Below are positions 7,830 to 17,151 of a stretch of DNA of 64,000 nucleotides, piece after piece (the stretch's first letter is position 1; the number at the start of each line of letters is the position of its first letter). The notes under the pieces are model-generated. The model was given only the letters and a program-made list of their open reading frames with translations, was not told the origin of the DNA and did not search any database. Location of the stretch: positions 1 through 64,000 of the forward strand of contig NZ_VUNN01000004.1 of assembly GCF_009695635.1 (NCBI RefSeq), written 5' to 3'. The position numbers and the translations under genes were made by a program. This stretch comes from Bullifex porci. Lineage in GTDB: Bacteria > Spirochaetota > Spirochaetia > Sphaerochaetales > Sphaerochaetaceae.

Positions 7830-8792
7830 TTATACCTCAGATAGAGCCTCTTTAATCCACATTAATCTTTCATATGGGATTTCTGTAGGAAGTGTGCAAT
7901 CGGCACCAAAAATAAATTTATCTTTACCAAAATCTTTTACAATTTGTTTTACAGTATTTTGAAGTTCTTCTTTACTTCCATCGACAATTACACCTTTTCT
8001 ATTGGCAAGCCCACCCATAATAGTTTTACCAGGAAAAAGCTTTTTACCAGCAAATAAATCAAGGTTTGTATCTTCATAAATGCCCCAGTTAACAACATCA
8101 GCATAATCAGCATAGCTTCTATATCTATCCATAGCTAAGCCATCCTTACACATATGTAAGAAGCTATACATTCCATTATCTTTAATTGCTTTAAGCATTA
8201 CTTTATCATAGCTAGCAATAGCTTCTTCAAACTCTTGATCAGTGAAATAACGCTTTTCAGCGCCTAAGGACGCATAGTAAACACCATCAACTCCAAGTTT
8301 AGCCATTTCCTCAATTAAGATAATCATGGTATCTGTAATTATTTTTGCAGCTTCTGTATATGCTTTTTTATTTTCTCTAAAGCATTTGAGATGCTCCATT
8401 CTTACCTCTTCATATCCAATCTGTGGCTCAAATGGGTGAATCATTGAAGCTAAAGTACCATGTAGGGTTCCAAGGAAGAATGTTTCATCTGGAGATTGGT
8501 CGATGATTTTCTTTATTAAATCAAGCTGAGCCTGAATAAAAGCATCCTTCACTGTATGTTTTGGTAATTCACCCCAAGATGAAATACCATGGTATTTCTC
8601 AAACTGAGGGACTAAGTTTTCGTTCATTATTTTCATAATATCAACACCAGTATTTTTATAAAAATCTAAGTGTGATTTAACAGCAGCATCACCAAATGCA
8701 ACCTCCTTTGGGAAATGAATTGAGAATGTCATTGGGACATGATCAACTCTTTTTCCTTCAATTGCATTTATTACACGTTCTTTGTTTGTCAT
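7830..8792 (-). CDS. Uroporphyrinogen decarboxylase (UroD)-family protein, probably not haem synthesis
   Basis: TIM-barrel protein of 320 residues. The start TNKERVINAIEGKRVDHVPM is the typical opening of UroD-family proteins outside haem synthesis, which are mostly corrinoid-linked methyltransferases (MtaA/CmuA type) or of unknown function. No other haem or corrinoid genes are near. It is the last gene of the opp-pepV operon on the minus strand, 16 bases after pepV, so expression follows peptide import. A methyl-transfer role on a peptide-derived compound is possible but speculative. Conserved blocks visible include GVDGVYYASLGAE (about 166-178) and KFIFGADCTLPTEIPYERL (about 292-310). Confidence 0.75.
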   Translation of the reverse strand: MTNKERVINAIEGKRVDHVPMTFSIHFPKEVAFGDAAVKSHLDFYKNTGVDIMKIMNENLVPQFEKYHGISSWGELPKHTVKDAFIQAQLDLIKKIIDQSPDETFFLGTLHGTLASMIHPFEPQIGYEEVRMEHLKCFRENKKAYTEAAKIITDTMIILIEEMAKLGVDGVYYASLGAEKRYFTDQEFEEAIASYDKVMLKAIKDNGMYSFLHMCKDGLAMDRYRSYADYADVVNWGIYEDTNLDLFAGKKLFPGKTIMGGLANRKGVIVDGSKEELQNTVKQIVKDFGKDKFIFGADCTLPTEIPYERLMWIKEALSEV

Positions 8793-8808
8793 ATAAACTC
8801 CTCTTTAA

Positions 8809-10197
8809 TTAAATAATCTTATCTATCCCTATTAATGCTAAAATTGCAGCTTTGATATCAGCTAACAATAAAGAAAGAAGAATACACTCATCACTTTGGT
8901 GTCCATGCCCCTTTCCAGCTTCAAATAGGTTTGGTGCATCTTTTAAACCAGGACCAAATCCAAGGGCAAATGGAAGCTTTCGACAATATGTTCCACCTCC
9001 CATTGTGTAAGGTTTAAAATCCTTTTTATGAATATGCTCAGCAATAGAACATAAAAGCTTTACAATATCGCTATCTAAAGCGGTATATGATGGAGAAGAA
9101 CTGCTTTCAAGGTTATAGGACATACCATTCTTACTAGCAAATTCTTTAATCTTGTTATCAACACTATCGATAGAAACGGTAACTGGTGTTCTTGTATCAA
9201 AAGATAGATAAATAGTATTATTATCAAACCTTAAAATAGTTCCCATTGATGTGAGTTTTCCTGATGGTTCATCAGATATATCAATACCAAGTCCTTCACC
9301 ATAACTCTTTGATACACACTGATAAAAAATAGAGAAAGTTTTATTTAATTCATCATCACCTGTGTCTAGCTTAGAAAGAGCATAAAATAGATTTTTAACT
9401 GCATTATCTGACTCTTCCGGGAAAGCTGCATGTCCAGCTTTTCCATAAGCTTTTATCACAGTATTTGAATCTATATATTCACACTCAATATTCTTTTCAT
9501 CAATTCTATAACACCCCTTTAAGGTTGCTGTTGCATATGCTGGAACGGCATTAATCACTTCTCCAGCTTCCATATTTAAAACAGCTGATGAAACCTTTTT
9601 AGAAAGGGTAAATCTCATATTTCCTTTTTCACCATGGCAAACGGGGAAATCAGTATCAGGAACTATAGAAAAATATGGGACTTCATTACTTTTTTTGTAA
9701 GCCTCAATATCATCCATTCCTGTTTCTTCAGCAGCTCCATAGAAAAGCTCTACTGGATGGTTTAAAGAAATAGAGTGTTCTTTCAAATATCTAAGTGCAT
9801 AGAGTGATGCAATAGCAGCTCCTTTGTTATCAGCAACTCCTCTTCCAATTACAAATCCATCTTTATATGTCAATTTATAAGGTGGATTAATCCAAGATGA
9901 GCCTTCAGGGACTACATCCAAATGGTTAAAAATTCCAATCTTTTTATTTTTTGTATTTCCATATTTTATAAGTAGATACTTATCCTCAGGATTTACGCAG
10001 TTAAAACCATAAGATGATGCAATCTCTTTTGCTTTAACTAAAACATCATGACAGCCCTTTCCATATTTAAATCCATCTTCATCTTCTTTTGAAACACTTT
10101 TAATCTCAATTAATGAAGCTAAATCCTTTAAATAGCTTTCTTTATTTTCTTCTATCCAAGAATCAATTAATGATTCTAAATTTTTATCAAATTCCAT
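8809..10197 (-). CDS. pepV: Dipeptidase PepV-like (M20 metallopeptidase)
   Basis: Cytosolic zinc dipeptidase that would cleave imported di- and tripeptides. The M20/PepV motifs are present: IGIFNHLDVVPEG with the first metal-binding His and Asp (about residues 84-96), GRGVADNKGAA (about 119-129) and YGAAEETGMDD (about 150-160), with the final metal His in GKGHGHQSDE near the C-terminus. I place the start at MEFDKN (10195-10197), with GAGG five bases upstream; an upstream ATG would add 15 residues inside the OppF gene. At 462 residues it matches the family. It follows the peptide importer directly, so transport and hydrolysis are linked. Confidence 0.88.
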   Translation of the reverse strand: MEFDKNLESLIDSWIEENKESYLKDLASLIEIKSVSKEDEDGFKYGKGCHDVLVKAKEIASSYGFNCVNPEDKYLLIKYGNTKNKKIGIFNHLDVVPEGSSWINPPYKLTYKDGFVIGRGVADNKGAAIASLYALRYLKEHSISLNHPVELFYGAAEETGMDDIEAYKKSNEVPYFSIVPDTDFPVCHGEKGNMRFTLSKKVSSAVLNMEAGEVINAVPAYATATLKGCYRIDEKNIECEYIDSNTVIKAYGKAGHAAFPEESDNAVKNLFYALSKLDTGDDELNKTFSIFYQCVSKSYGEGLGIDISDEPSGKLTSMGTILRFDNNTIYLSFDTRTPVTVSIDSVDNKIKEFASKNGMSYNLESSSSPSYTALDSDIVKLLCSIAEHIHKKDFKPYTMGGGTYCRKLPFALGFGPGLKDAPNLFEAGKGHGHQSDECILLSLLLADIKAAILALIGIDKII

Positions 10198-10204
10198 ATC
10201 ATCC

Positions 10205-11173
10205 TCATACCTTGTGGCAAGCACACATATGGCCACAACCAATATCTCTTAATTCTGGTTTTTCTTTTCTACATCTCTCATCCGCATAAGGACAGCGAGT
10301 ATTAAAATAGCAACCCTTAGGTGGATTAATTGGAGAAGGCACATCGCCTTCTAGGACAGAGATTTCTCTTTTCCTTCCTACTTCTGCTATAGGAACAGCA
10401 GATAAAAGAGCCTTAGTATATGGATGAGCTGCATGGCTGTATAGTTCATCCTTTTCTGCAAGTTCTACGACCCTACCTAAATACATAACAGCAATTCTAT
10501 CGCTGATATACTTAACTACAGATAAATCATGGCTGATAAACATATAGGTTAAGTTTTTCTCTTTTTGTAAGGTATTTAAGAGATTTAATACTTGAGAACG
10601 AACAGAAACATCAAGAGCTGAAACAGGTTCATCACAAACTACAAATTCAGGATCAAGAATAATTGCTCTTGCAATAACTATTCTTTGTCTTTGACCTCCG
10701 GAGAATTCATGCGGATAACGATTTAATTGCTCTTCAGTTAAGCCAACTTGCTTCATAATTTGAAAAACCTTTTCCATCCTCTCACTCTCATTTCCAATGT
10801 TAAAAACATCAAGGGGAGCTTTAATTAAATCTTTAACTGTCATACGAGGATTTAATGAAGCATAAGGATCCTGAAAGACAAGCTGTAAACGCTTACGCAT
10901 CTGTCTCATATCTTCTTTTGATAGAGAAACTAAATCAGTTTTATCGTAAATTACTTTACCACTTGTAGGTTCCGTTAAACGTAAAATAGAGCGTCCTAAT
11001 GTTGATTTACCACAACCTGATTCACCAACTATACCTAAAGTTTCACCTTTAAATATATCAAGAGATACATTATCAACTGCATGTACATAGCTTAGAGGCT
11101 TTCCAAAGAAACTTTTCTTTGAAATGAAGTTCTTTGTAAGATTTTCAATTTTTACAAGAGTCTTATCTTCCAT
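10205..11173 (-). CDS. oppF: Oligopeptide ABC transporter ATPase OppF
   Basis: Second ATPase of an Opp/Dpp peptide importer, 322 residues. Walker A is GESGCGKST, the signature LSGGQ-type motif reads FSGGQRQRI, and Walker B ends [11 protein letters not shown]. The C-terminal oligopeptide-transporter extension with a cysteine-rich stretch ([15 protein letters not shown]) is present. I start it at MEDKTLV (11173), preceded by GAGGAG; the ATG 15 bases upstream has only a weak site. The gene overlaps oppD by 11 bases. It works with OppD, OppB, OppC and the binding protein in the same operon. Confidence 0.92.
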   Translation of the reverse strand: MEDKTLVKIENLTKNFISKKSFFGKPLSYVHAVDNVSLDIFKGETLGIVGESGCGKSTLGRSILRLTEPTSGKVIYDKTDLVSLSKEDMRQMRKRLQLVFQDPYASLNPRMTVKDLIKAPLDVFNIGNESERMEKVFQIMKQVGLTEEQLNRYPHEFSGGQRQRIVIARAIILDPEFVVCDEPVSALDVSVRSQVLNLLNTLQKEKNLTYMFISHDLSVVKYISDRIAVMYLGRVVELAEKDELYSHAAHPYTKALLSAVPIAEVGRKREISVLEGDVPSPINPPKGCYFNTRCPYADERCRKEKPELRDIGCGHMCACHKV

Positions 11174-12155
11174 TTGTTCGCTCCTCATATTTCCAGCACC
11201 TTACTTTATGTCCATTCAAATCAAAAAGTGGAGGTTCTTTTTCAAAGCATTTCTTACAAGTCTCTGAGCATCTAGTAGAGAATCTACACCCCTTTGGCAT
11301 ATCTGTAAGGCTTGGTACGCTACCACTTATTGTAAAAAGCTCTTCATTTGGATTTGTTGATAGTTTTGGAATAGATTTCAATAACCCTGATGTATATGGG
11401 TGTAATGGACTTTCAAATAGACTCTTTGCATCAGCATATTCCATCTCTTTTCCAGCATACATAACCATTACATAATCAGCCATCTCAGCCACTACACCCA
11501 TATCATGTGTAATCAATATTATTGAGGTATTATTCTCATTCTTTAAATTATTCATCAGCTTCAAAATCTGAGCTTGAATAGTAACATCCAATGCTGTAGT
11601 TGGTTCATCAGCAATTAAGAGTTCATTATTTCCTGCAGAGAGTGCCATTGCAATCATAACACGTTGTCTCATGCCACCTGAAAGCTGATGGGGATATTCC
11701 TTCATTCTCTTAGCAGGCTCAGGAATTCCAACATCTGTTAAGATGCTTAAAGCCTTTTTTTCAAGTTCCTTTTTATCAATATTTGGCGAGTGAACTTTAA
11801 TAGCCTCTATAACTTGTTTTCCAATTGTCATTACAGGATTTAAACCTGTCATAGAATCTTGGAAAATCATAGAAATCTTATTCCCTCTGATTTTTCTAAT
11901 ACCATCTTCATCAAGCTTTAGAATATCGACACCATCAAATAGGATTTCACCTTCCTCAATAGTACCGGTAGTCTTAGGAATCAAGCGAAGAATAGAAAGA
12001 GAGGTAATACTTTTTCCACAGCCTGATTCACCTACTATACATAGACATTTACCCTTTTCAACAGAAAAAGATATTTTATCGACGGCAGTAACCTTACCTT
12101 TCTTTCCTGTAAATACAGTTTTAAGTCCTTTAACTTCTAATATTTCATTACTCAT
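11163..12155 (-). CDS. oppD: Oligopeptide ABC transporter ATPase OppD
   Basis: First ATPase of the peptide importer, 330 residues. Walker [10 protein letters not shown], signature LSGGMRQRV and Walker B LLIADEPTTALD are all intact, and the C-terminal cysteine-rich extension (GCRFSTRCSETCKKC) is typical of OppD/DppD. GAGGCGAA precedes the ATG. It lies 60 bases after the binding-protein gene, from which it is separated by a hairpin at 12177-12198, and overlaps oppF. Confidence 0.92.
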   Translation of the reverse strand: MSNEILEVKGLKTVFTGKKGKVTAVDKISFSVEKGKCLCIVGESGCGKSITSLSILRLIPKTTGTIEEGEILFDGVDILKLDEDGIRKIRGNKISMIFQDSMTGLNPVMTIGKQVIEAIKVHSPNIDKKELEKKALSILTDVGIPEPAKRMKEYPHQLSGGMRQRVMIAMALSAGNNELLIADEPTTALDVTIQAQILKLMNNLKNENNTSIILITHDMGVVAEMADYVMVMYAGKEMEYADAKSLFESPLHPYTSGLLKSIPKLSTNPNEELFTISGSVPSLTDMPKGCRFSTRCSETCKKCFEKEPPLFDLNGHKVRCWKYEERTNGR

Positions 12156-12176
12156 ATCTTCGCCTCATTTCTAAGA

Positions 12177-12198
12177 GCCTGCCCAATATAGAGCAGGC
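12177..12198 (-). other. Intercistronic hairpin after the peptide-binding-protein gene
   Basis: GCCTGC and GCAGGC form a six-pair stem around a ten-base loop, 18 bases after the stop of the binding-protein gene and before oppD. No U-tract follows, so it is more likely a stabiliser of the upstream binding-protein message than a terminator. Confidence 0.5.
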
Positions 12199-12215
12199 AA
12201 TTATTAAATAATAGT

Positions 12216-13817
12216 TCAGTCCTGAACCTTCCAGAGCCAAACACACTTGTTTGTATTAAGATCAACTGGGATAGTTGGAATATTTGATACTCTTGTTGTA
12301 TGAGCAACAAGCTGGTTCTGAGAGTAAAGGTATACATATGGAACCTGCTCTTTAATAAGGAGCTGGTATTGATCCATAAGTTCATGTCTTTCAGCTGGGT
12401 TAGCTAACAGAGAACTCTTCATACCAATTTCGCCAAGAGTTGGATCTGTAAGCTGAGAGAAGTTGTTAAGGTAACCAACAGTTACGTTTGGAACACTCTC
12501 AGTTGGGTCGATAGAACCTTGGAAACCGATGAAACTAAAATCAAAATCTCCATTTCTTGTGTTTGTTAGCAATGTTGGGAAGTCAAGAGTCTGTATTTCT
12601 ACTTTCAAACCAATCTTCTGAAGATCCTGTTGGATAAGTACAGCTGAGTTCTGTCTGATTGTATTACCTGTTGAAACAAGCATCTTTAATGTCTTAGAAG
12701 TATCAAATCCTGAATTCTTGATAATCTGAGCAGCCTTCTCTGGGTTATACTCGATTGGGAGCATTGCTTGGTTGAAGTAAGGATGGTTCTCAACGAGTGG
12801 TCCAATAACTGGTCTACCTTCGCCAAGTAATAGAGACTGTACAAGAGTATCTCTGTTTACAGCAATATTAATTGCTTGTCTTACTTCCTGAGGAAGGTGT
12901 TGTGTATTAACAACCATTGTCTGGTAACCAAATGAAGGAAGAGACATAGTTTCGATATTCTTAGCACTCTTAGCCGCATCCCAGTCTGTGAGAGGAATTG
13001 AGCTATCAGCACTGGTTACATCAATTTCACCACTCATTAATCCAGCGAGAAGATTTGGAGCTGTAACTACACGATAAACAAGTCTATCGAAATCTGGTGC
13101 GCCAAGATAATAATCTTTGTTAGCCTTGAACTCTACTCTTTCACCAGCAATCTGGCTATCGAAGATACATGGACCATCACTAACAGGATTCTGCCAGAAG
13201 CTATCTGTTGCAAGCTTATCATCTGGAATATCCTTCAAAAGATGTGAAGGTATAATATAGAAGTCTCTATTGATTAATGCATATATGATTGTAGGATCCA
13301 TTGGAGACTTTAAATTAAACTGTACTGTATGATCATCGACTGCAATAACTTCAATACTATTTGGAGCTAATTCCATACCTGAGTCATCTGTACCTTTGAA
13401 GTACTGCATTCTAATGCGTCTTGGATATGCAAATTCAGCAGATGAAGCAACCTGTGCAGAATAAACTACGTCCTCAGCTGTTACAGGTGTACCATCTGTC
13501 CACTTTGCATTTGGATTTAAGTGATATGTAATTACATCACTTGCTTCATTTGCTTCCCAGCTTGAAGCAAGACGTGGATCAAATGTTCCATCTGTCTTGA
13601 TAACCATCAAACGCTCAAACATTAAATCAATAAGGTTATCTGATCCCTGGTTAGTTGTATTCATTGGCATGAATGTATCCCAGTTACCTGTTTGTGCGAT
13701 TGTTACTACCTTCTCAGTCTTAGCTTGAGAAGTTGTCTTTGACTCTTGAGCTCCACCAGCAAATACTACTGATAAAGCAACAAAAGTAATAAGAAGAAGT
13801 GTAAATAATCTTTTCAT
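12216..13817 (-). CDS. oppA: Peptide-binding protein of an Opp/Dpp ABC importer
   Basis: Family 5 extracellular solute-binding protein, 533 residues. The signal peptide ends SVVFAGGAQES without a lipobox cysteine, so it should be soluble in the periplasm. Family 5 features include LIDLMFERLMVIKTDGTFDPRLASSWE near the N-terminus and the TYHLNPNAKWTDGTPVTAEDVVYS block. ACGGAGG precedes the ATG. It is placed between the permeases (upstream) and the ATPases (downstream), an order seen in many dpp operons. Peptides rather than sugars are the likely ligand because pepV and pepT are neighbours. Confidence 0.9.
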   Translation of the reverse strand: MKRLFTLLLITFVALSVVFAGGAQESKTTSQAKTEKVVTIAQTGNWDTFMPMNTTNQGSDNLIDLMFERLMVIKTDGTFDPRLASSWEANEASDVITYHLNPNAKWTDGTPVTAEDVVYSAQVASSAEFAYPRRIRMQYFKGTDDSGMELAPNSIEVIAVDDHTVQFNLKSPMDPTIIYALINRDFYIIPSHLLKDIPDDKLATDSFWQNPVSDGPCIFDSQIAGERVEFKANKDYYLGAPDFDRLVYRVVTAPNLLAGLMSGEIDVTSADSSIPLTDWDAAKSAKNIETMSLPSFGYQTMVVNTQHLPQEVRQAINIAVNRDTLVQSLLLGEGRPVIGPLVENHPYFNQAMLPIEYNPEKAAQIIKNSGFDTSKTLKMLVSTGNTIRQNSAVLIQQDLQKIGLKVEIQTLDFPTLLTNTRNGDFDFSFIGFQGSIDPTESVPNVTVGYLNNFSQLTDPTLGEIGMKSSLLANPAERHELMDQYQLLIKEQVPYVYLYSQNQLVAHTTRVSNIPTIPVDLNTNKCVWLWKVQD

Positions 13818-13828
13818 TTTATCCTCCG

Positions 13829-14710
13829 TTATTTCTTTTTTATTGTCATTTTTGAATCAAGAGCATCACGTAAGCCATCGCCAATAAAGTTGATGCTACA
13901 AACTGTAAGAACTAATAAAATACCTGGTGGTATCCATAGCCATGGGCGATGTGATAGTACAACTATCGATTGAGCTGCATAGAGAATATTTCCCCAGCTA
14001 GCCATTGGTGGTTGAACACCCATACCTAAGAAGCTTAATGCTGATTCCTGAATAATTGCTTGGGCCATTCTGAATGTAAAGTTAATTAATACAGGGGTAA
14101 AAGCATTAGGTATAATATATGAAACTAATATTTTAAAATCCTTTGTACCAATTGCTTTAGCAGACTCTACATATTCTTTATTTCTTACTGTAAGTACATT
14201 ACCATACATAAGCTTTGCAAAGTCGGTCCATCCTAAAACACCAATTACTAATGTAACAGTCCAAACAGAGGGACCAAATATAGCAACTAGTACTAGAATT
14301 AATATCATTGAAGGGAATGACATAAAGATATCAGCTAAACGCATGATGATTGTCTCCCAAATTCCGCCATAGTAACCAGCAATTAAGCCTAAAGGAATTC
14401 CTACAACCATACTGATAATTGCTGAAAGTAAACCGACTTGAAGAGATACTCTTCCTCCATACATCAAACGAGCAAAAACATCTCTACCTAAATCATCACA
14501 GCCAAAAAAATGTGCTTTACTAGGAGCTGCATTAAAAGCTGTAGGATCAGATGTGTATGGGTCCATATTAAAGATAATAGGAAGCAAAATTACGCAAATA
14601 AGCTCTATTATGATTACTATAAGGCCTACCATTGCAAGTTTATGAGATAAAAATCTCTTTACAACGTCCTTGTAATAGGAGTCTGCTTTAATATTTTTAT
14701 TATTTTCCAT
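13829..14710 (-). CDS. oppC: Peptide ABC transporter permease OppC
   Basis: Inner-membrane permease, 293 residues, with the OppC-specific N-terminal membrane helix (about 24-48) and the FGCDDLGRDVFARLMYGGRVSL block that marks the family. The EAA loop reads EYVESAKAIGTKDFKILVSYIIPNAF. It pairs with OppB, whose gene ends eight bases upstream of this ATG. The start follows a GGAGCT site. Confidence 0.93.
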   Translation of the reverse strand: MENNKNIKADSYYKDVVKRFLSHKLAMVGLIVIIIELICVILLPIIFNMDPYTSDPTAFNAAPSKAHFFGCDDLGRDVFARLMYGGRVSLQVGLLSAIISMVVGIPLGLIAGYYGGIWETIIMRLADIFMSFPSMILILVLVAIFGPSVWTVTLVIGVLGWTDFAKLMYGNVLTVRNKEYVESAKAIGTKDFKILVSYIIPNAFTPVLINFTFRMAQAIIQESALSFLGMGVQPPMASWGNILYAAQSIVVLSHRPWLWIPPGILLVLTVCSINFIGDGLRDALDSKMTIKKK

Positions 14711-14718
14711 AGTAGCTC

Positions 14719-15672
14719 CTATCTCTTTTCTCTAATTTTTGGATCTAAAAATCCATAAACAATATCAACAACAACATTACCAATCAAAACTGCTACAGCT
14801 ATTACAACTGTGATACCCATAATTGCAGGATAGTCACGTGCATTAATTGACTGAACCATCAAGTTACCTAGTCCTGGCCATCCAAATACTTGTTCAGCAA
14901 CTACAGCACCACCAAAGAGGAAAGGGATCATAGTGCTGAGTACAGTTACAACTGGTATAAGTGCATTTCTAAGTCCATGCTTTATGATAACAATTCTTTC
15001 TTTAAGACCTTTGGCTCTTGCAGTTCTAATGAAATCTTCTTGGAATACCTCAAGCATACTTCCACGAGTCTGTCTTAAAATTGAACCAATATTAAAAATA
15101 GCTAAGACAGCTGCTGGAAGAATTAAATGCTTCATTAAGGACAAAATACTTCTTGTTCCTGAGTCATACATTCCACCCATTGGAAGTATTCCTAATTTTA
15201 CAGAGAAGACATAAATTAAGATTAATCCTGTAAAAAATGTTGGAGTTGATGCACCAACAAATGAAAGCCCACTAGAAATATAATCCCAAGCAGAATAAGG
15301 CTTATAAGCACTCATTATTCCAAGTGGAACTGCAATCAAGATAGCAATTACTGTACTTATTACAGTTAAAAGTAATGTCGGCCCTAATCTCTCTAGTACC
15401 ATTTGTGATACTGGAAGATTAGTTCTATAGGATGTTCCAAGATTACCTCTTAACATATTACCAAGCCACCTAAAATACTGCACAACAATTGGGTCATCAA
15501 GTCCCATTTGATGCTCAAGAACCGCACGATCTGCCTCAGTTGCCATCGGGTCCGCAAGAAGTAGTTCAAGTGGAGATCCTGGAGCAAGGCATGAAATAAT
15601 GAAGACAAGAATAGTTATCCCAAAAAAAGTTGGGATAGCAACTAGTAATCTCTTCAATACATATTTGCCCAT
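14719..15672 (-). CDS. oppB: Peptide ABC transporter permease OppB
   Basis: Inner-membrane permease and first gene of the peptide operon, 317 residues. It opens with GKYVLKRLLVAIPTFFGITILVF and carries the usual DDPIVVQYFRWLGNMLRGNLGTS periplasmic stretch and the EAA loop DFIRTARAKGLKERIV. GGAGG precedes the ATG. Its promoter (15737-15765) overlaps an array of GATATTATC-like operators, so the whole oppBC-oppA-oppDF-pepV-uroD operon is expected to be repressed by a GntR regulator. Confidence 0.93.
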   Translation of the reverse strand: MGKYVLKRLLVAIPTFFGITILVFIISCLAPGSPLELLLADPMATEADRAVLEHQMGLDDPIVVQYFRWLGNMLRGNLGTSYRTNLPVSQMVLERLGPTLLLTVISTVIAILIAVPLGIMSAYKPYSAWDYISSGLSFVGASTPTFFTGLILIYVFSVKLGILPMGGMYDSGTRSILSLMKHLILPAAVLAIFNIGSILRQTRGSMLEVFQEDFIRTARAKGLKERIVIIKHGLRNALIPVVTVLSTMIPFLFGGAVVAEQVFGWPGLGNLMVQSINARDYPAIMGITVVIAVAVLIGNVVVDIVYGFLDPKIREKR

Positions 15673-15710
15673 TTTTTACCTCCAAAGGGAGAATCTATTT
15701 GTCTTTTTCT

Positions 15711-15745
15711 GATATTATTACTGCAATATCACTGATATTATCACT
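15711..15745. promoter_or_regulatory. Operator array shared with the cysteine desulfidase promoter
   Basis: Three overlapping half-site pairs lie in tandem: GATATT facing AATATC (15711-15730), AATATC-ACT-GATATT (15725-15739), and GATATTATCACT (15734-15745), identical to the left half of the perfect palindrome at 19096-19118. The last copy contains the opp -10 box. The FadR-type GntR regulators encoded at 7162 and 17152 are the best candidates to bind. Confidence 0.65.
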
Positions 15746-15765
15746 CGGATTATTAGAGCCGTCAA
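15737..15765 (-). promoter_or_regulatory. opp operon promoter
   Basis: Minus-strand TTGACG (15760-15765), a 17-base spacer and GATAAT (15737-15742). The -10 box is embedded in the GATATTATC operator, so binding there would block RNA polymerase directly. Confidence 0.7.
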
Positions 15766-15832
15766 CAAAAAGTTTATAATTCTTTAAAATAGTTTAATTT
15801 GTTACTATAAAAGACAATCTTTATTTTTTAGC

Positions 15833-15861
15833 TTGACAAATATATGTTAAACTCAAATAAT
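15833..15861 (+). promoter_or_regulatory. pepT-gntR promoter
   Basis: TTGACA (15833-15838), a 17-base spacer and AATAAT (15856-15861), then about 60 bases to the pepT ATG. It diverges from the opp promoter; the two -35 boxes are about 70 bases apart. No GATATTATC copy overlaps it, so control here may differ from opp. Confidence 0.7.
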
Positions 15862-15926
15862 TATATCTGTCTTTTGTTCTGATTTATTTATGCAACCATC
15901 ATTATTATTGATAGGAGATGCTATAA

Positions 15927-17144
15927 ATGAAGCCATTTGAACGCCTTTTAAAATATGTAACCTTTGATACAGAGTCTCAAACAAACTCTACTACTTTTCC
16001 TTCTACTTTAAAGCAACTTGAATTAGCTAAATATCTTGTTACAGAGATGAAAGAGATAGGAATTGATGATGCTTTCCTAGATGATAATGGATATGTATAT
16101 GGAACAATTAATCCATCAATCGGATTTGAAGAAAAGCCTGGTTTTGCTTTAATTGCACATATGGATACCTCTCCAGATGTAACAGGGAAAAATGTTAAAC
16201 CACATATAGTTCATTACAATGGTGGAGATATCATATTAAATGAAGAAAAAAATATAGTAACAAAACTATCAGATTTTCCAGATCTAGAAAAACATATTAA
16301 CCAGCACATAATCGTAACTGATGGGAATACTTTATTAGGTGCTGATGATAAGGCTGGAATTGCTGAAATAATGACTATGGCTGAGACTCTTATTAATGAT
16401 AAATCTAGAAAGCATCCATTAATTCAAATTGTATTTACACCAGACGAAGAGGTAGGACATGGTGTTGATAAAATTGATATGAATAAAATTAAAGTTAATA
16501 AAGGATATACAGTTGATGGAGGTTATATATCAATATTCCAATATGAAACATTTAATGGATCAACAGCTACTATAAAGATAAAGGGTAGAAGTGTTCATCC
16601 AGGGTATTCCAAAGGAAAAATGAAAAATGCATGCTTAATAGCAAATGAATTCAATTCATTACTTCCTCAACATGAGATACCTGCTACAACAGAAAACAGA
16701 GAAGGTTTCTACCACCTTATGTCTATTAATGCCAATGTGGAAGAGGCAACTCTTAAATATATACTTCGTGACCATGATTATAAAAAGCTTTTACAAAGAG
16801 AAGATGTAATAAGAAAAGCAGCAACCTTTATATGTGATAAATATGGCCAAAATACTGTTAAGGTTGAGATTGAAGAAGGCTACAGAAACATGGGTGAAGA
16901 AGTAATTAAACACCCAGAGTTAATTGATTCGGCATTAGAGGCAATAAGATCTATTGGAATTGAACCTCAAATAGAAGCTGTCAGAGGTGGTACCGATGGA
17001 TCTCGTTTATCATTTATGGGCCTTGCCTGCCCTAACCTTCCAACAGGTTGTCAAAATGGCCATAGTAGACATGAGTATATAAGTGTAGAAGATATGGATA
17101 AGTGTACTGAAATTCTACTTAAACTATCTTCAATAATGGCATGA
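15927..17144 (+). CDS. pepT: Peptidase T (tripeptide aminopeptidase, M20B)
   Basis: Cytosolic zinc tripeptidase, 405 residues, the standard length. Metal-binding motifs are LIAHMDTSPD (about residues 75-84), TLLGADDKAGIAEIM (about 134-148) and VFTPDEEVGHG (about 172-182); the C-terminal GGTDGSRLSFMGLACPN and GHSRHEYIS complete the site. GGAGATG precedes the ATG. It is transcribed divergently from the peptide importer and together with a GntR regulator eight bases downstream, which joins peptide hydrolysis with its control. Confidence 0.93.
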   Translation: MKPFERLLKYVTFDTESQTNSTTFPSTLKQLELAKYLVTEMKEIGIDDAFLDDNGYVYGTINPSIGFEEKPGFALIAHMDTSPDVTGKNVKPHIVHYNGGDIILNEEKNIVTKLSDFPDLEKHINQHIIVTDGNTLLGADDKAGIAEIMTMAETLINDKSRKHPLIQIVFTPDEEVGHGVDKIDMNKIKVNKGYTVDGGYISIFQYETFNGSTATIKIKGRSVHPGYSKGKMKNACLIANEFNSLLPQHEIPATTENREGFYHLMSINANVEEATLKYILRDHDYKKLLQREDVIRKAATFICDKYGQNTVKVEIEEGYRNMGEEVIKHPELIDSALEAIRSIGIEPQIEAVRGGTDGSRLSFMGLACPNLPTGCQNGHSRHEYISVEDMDKCTEILLKLSSIMA

Positions 17145-17151
17145 GGAAAAA

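Noticed and set aside
7830-8792. True hemE (haem pathway)
   Set aside because: The opening and context match non-haem UroD relatives, and no haem genes are near.
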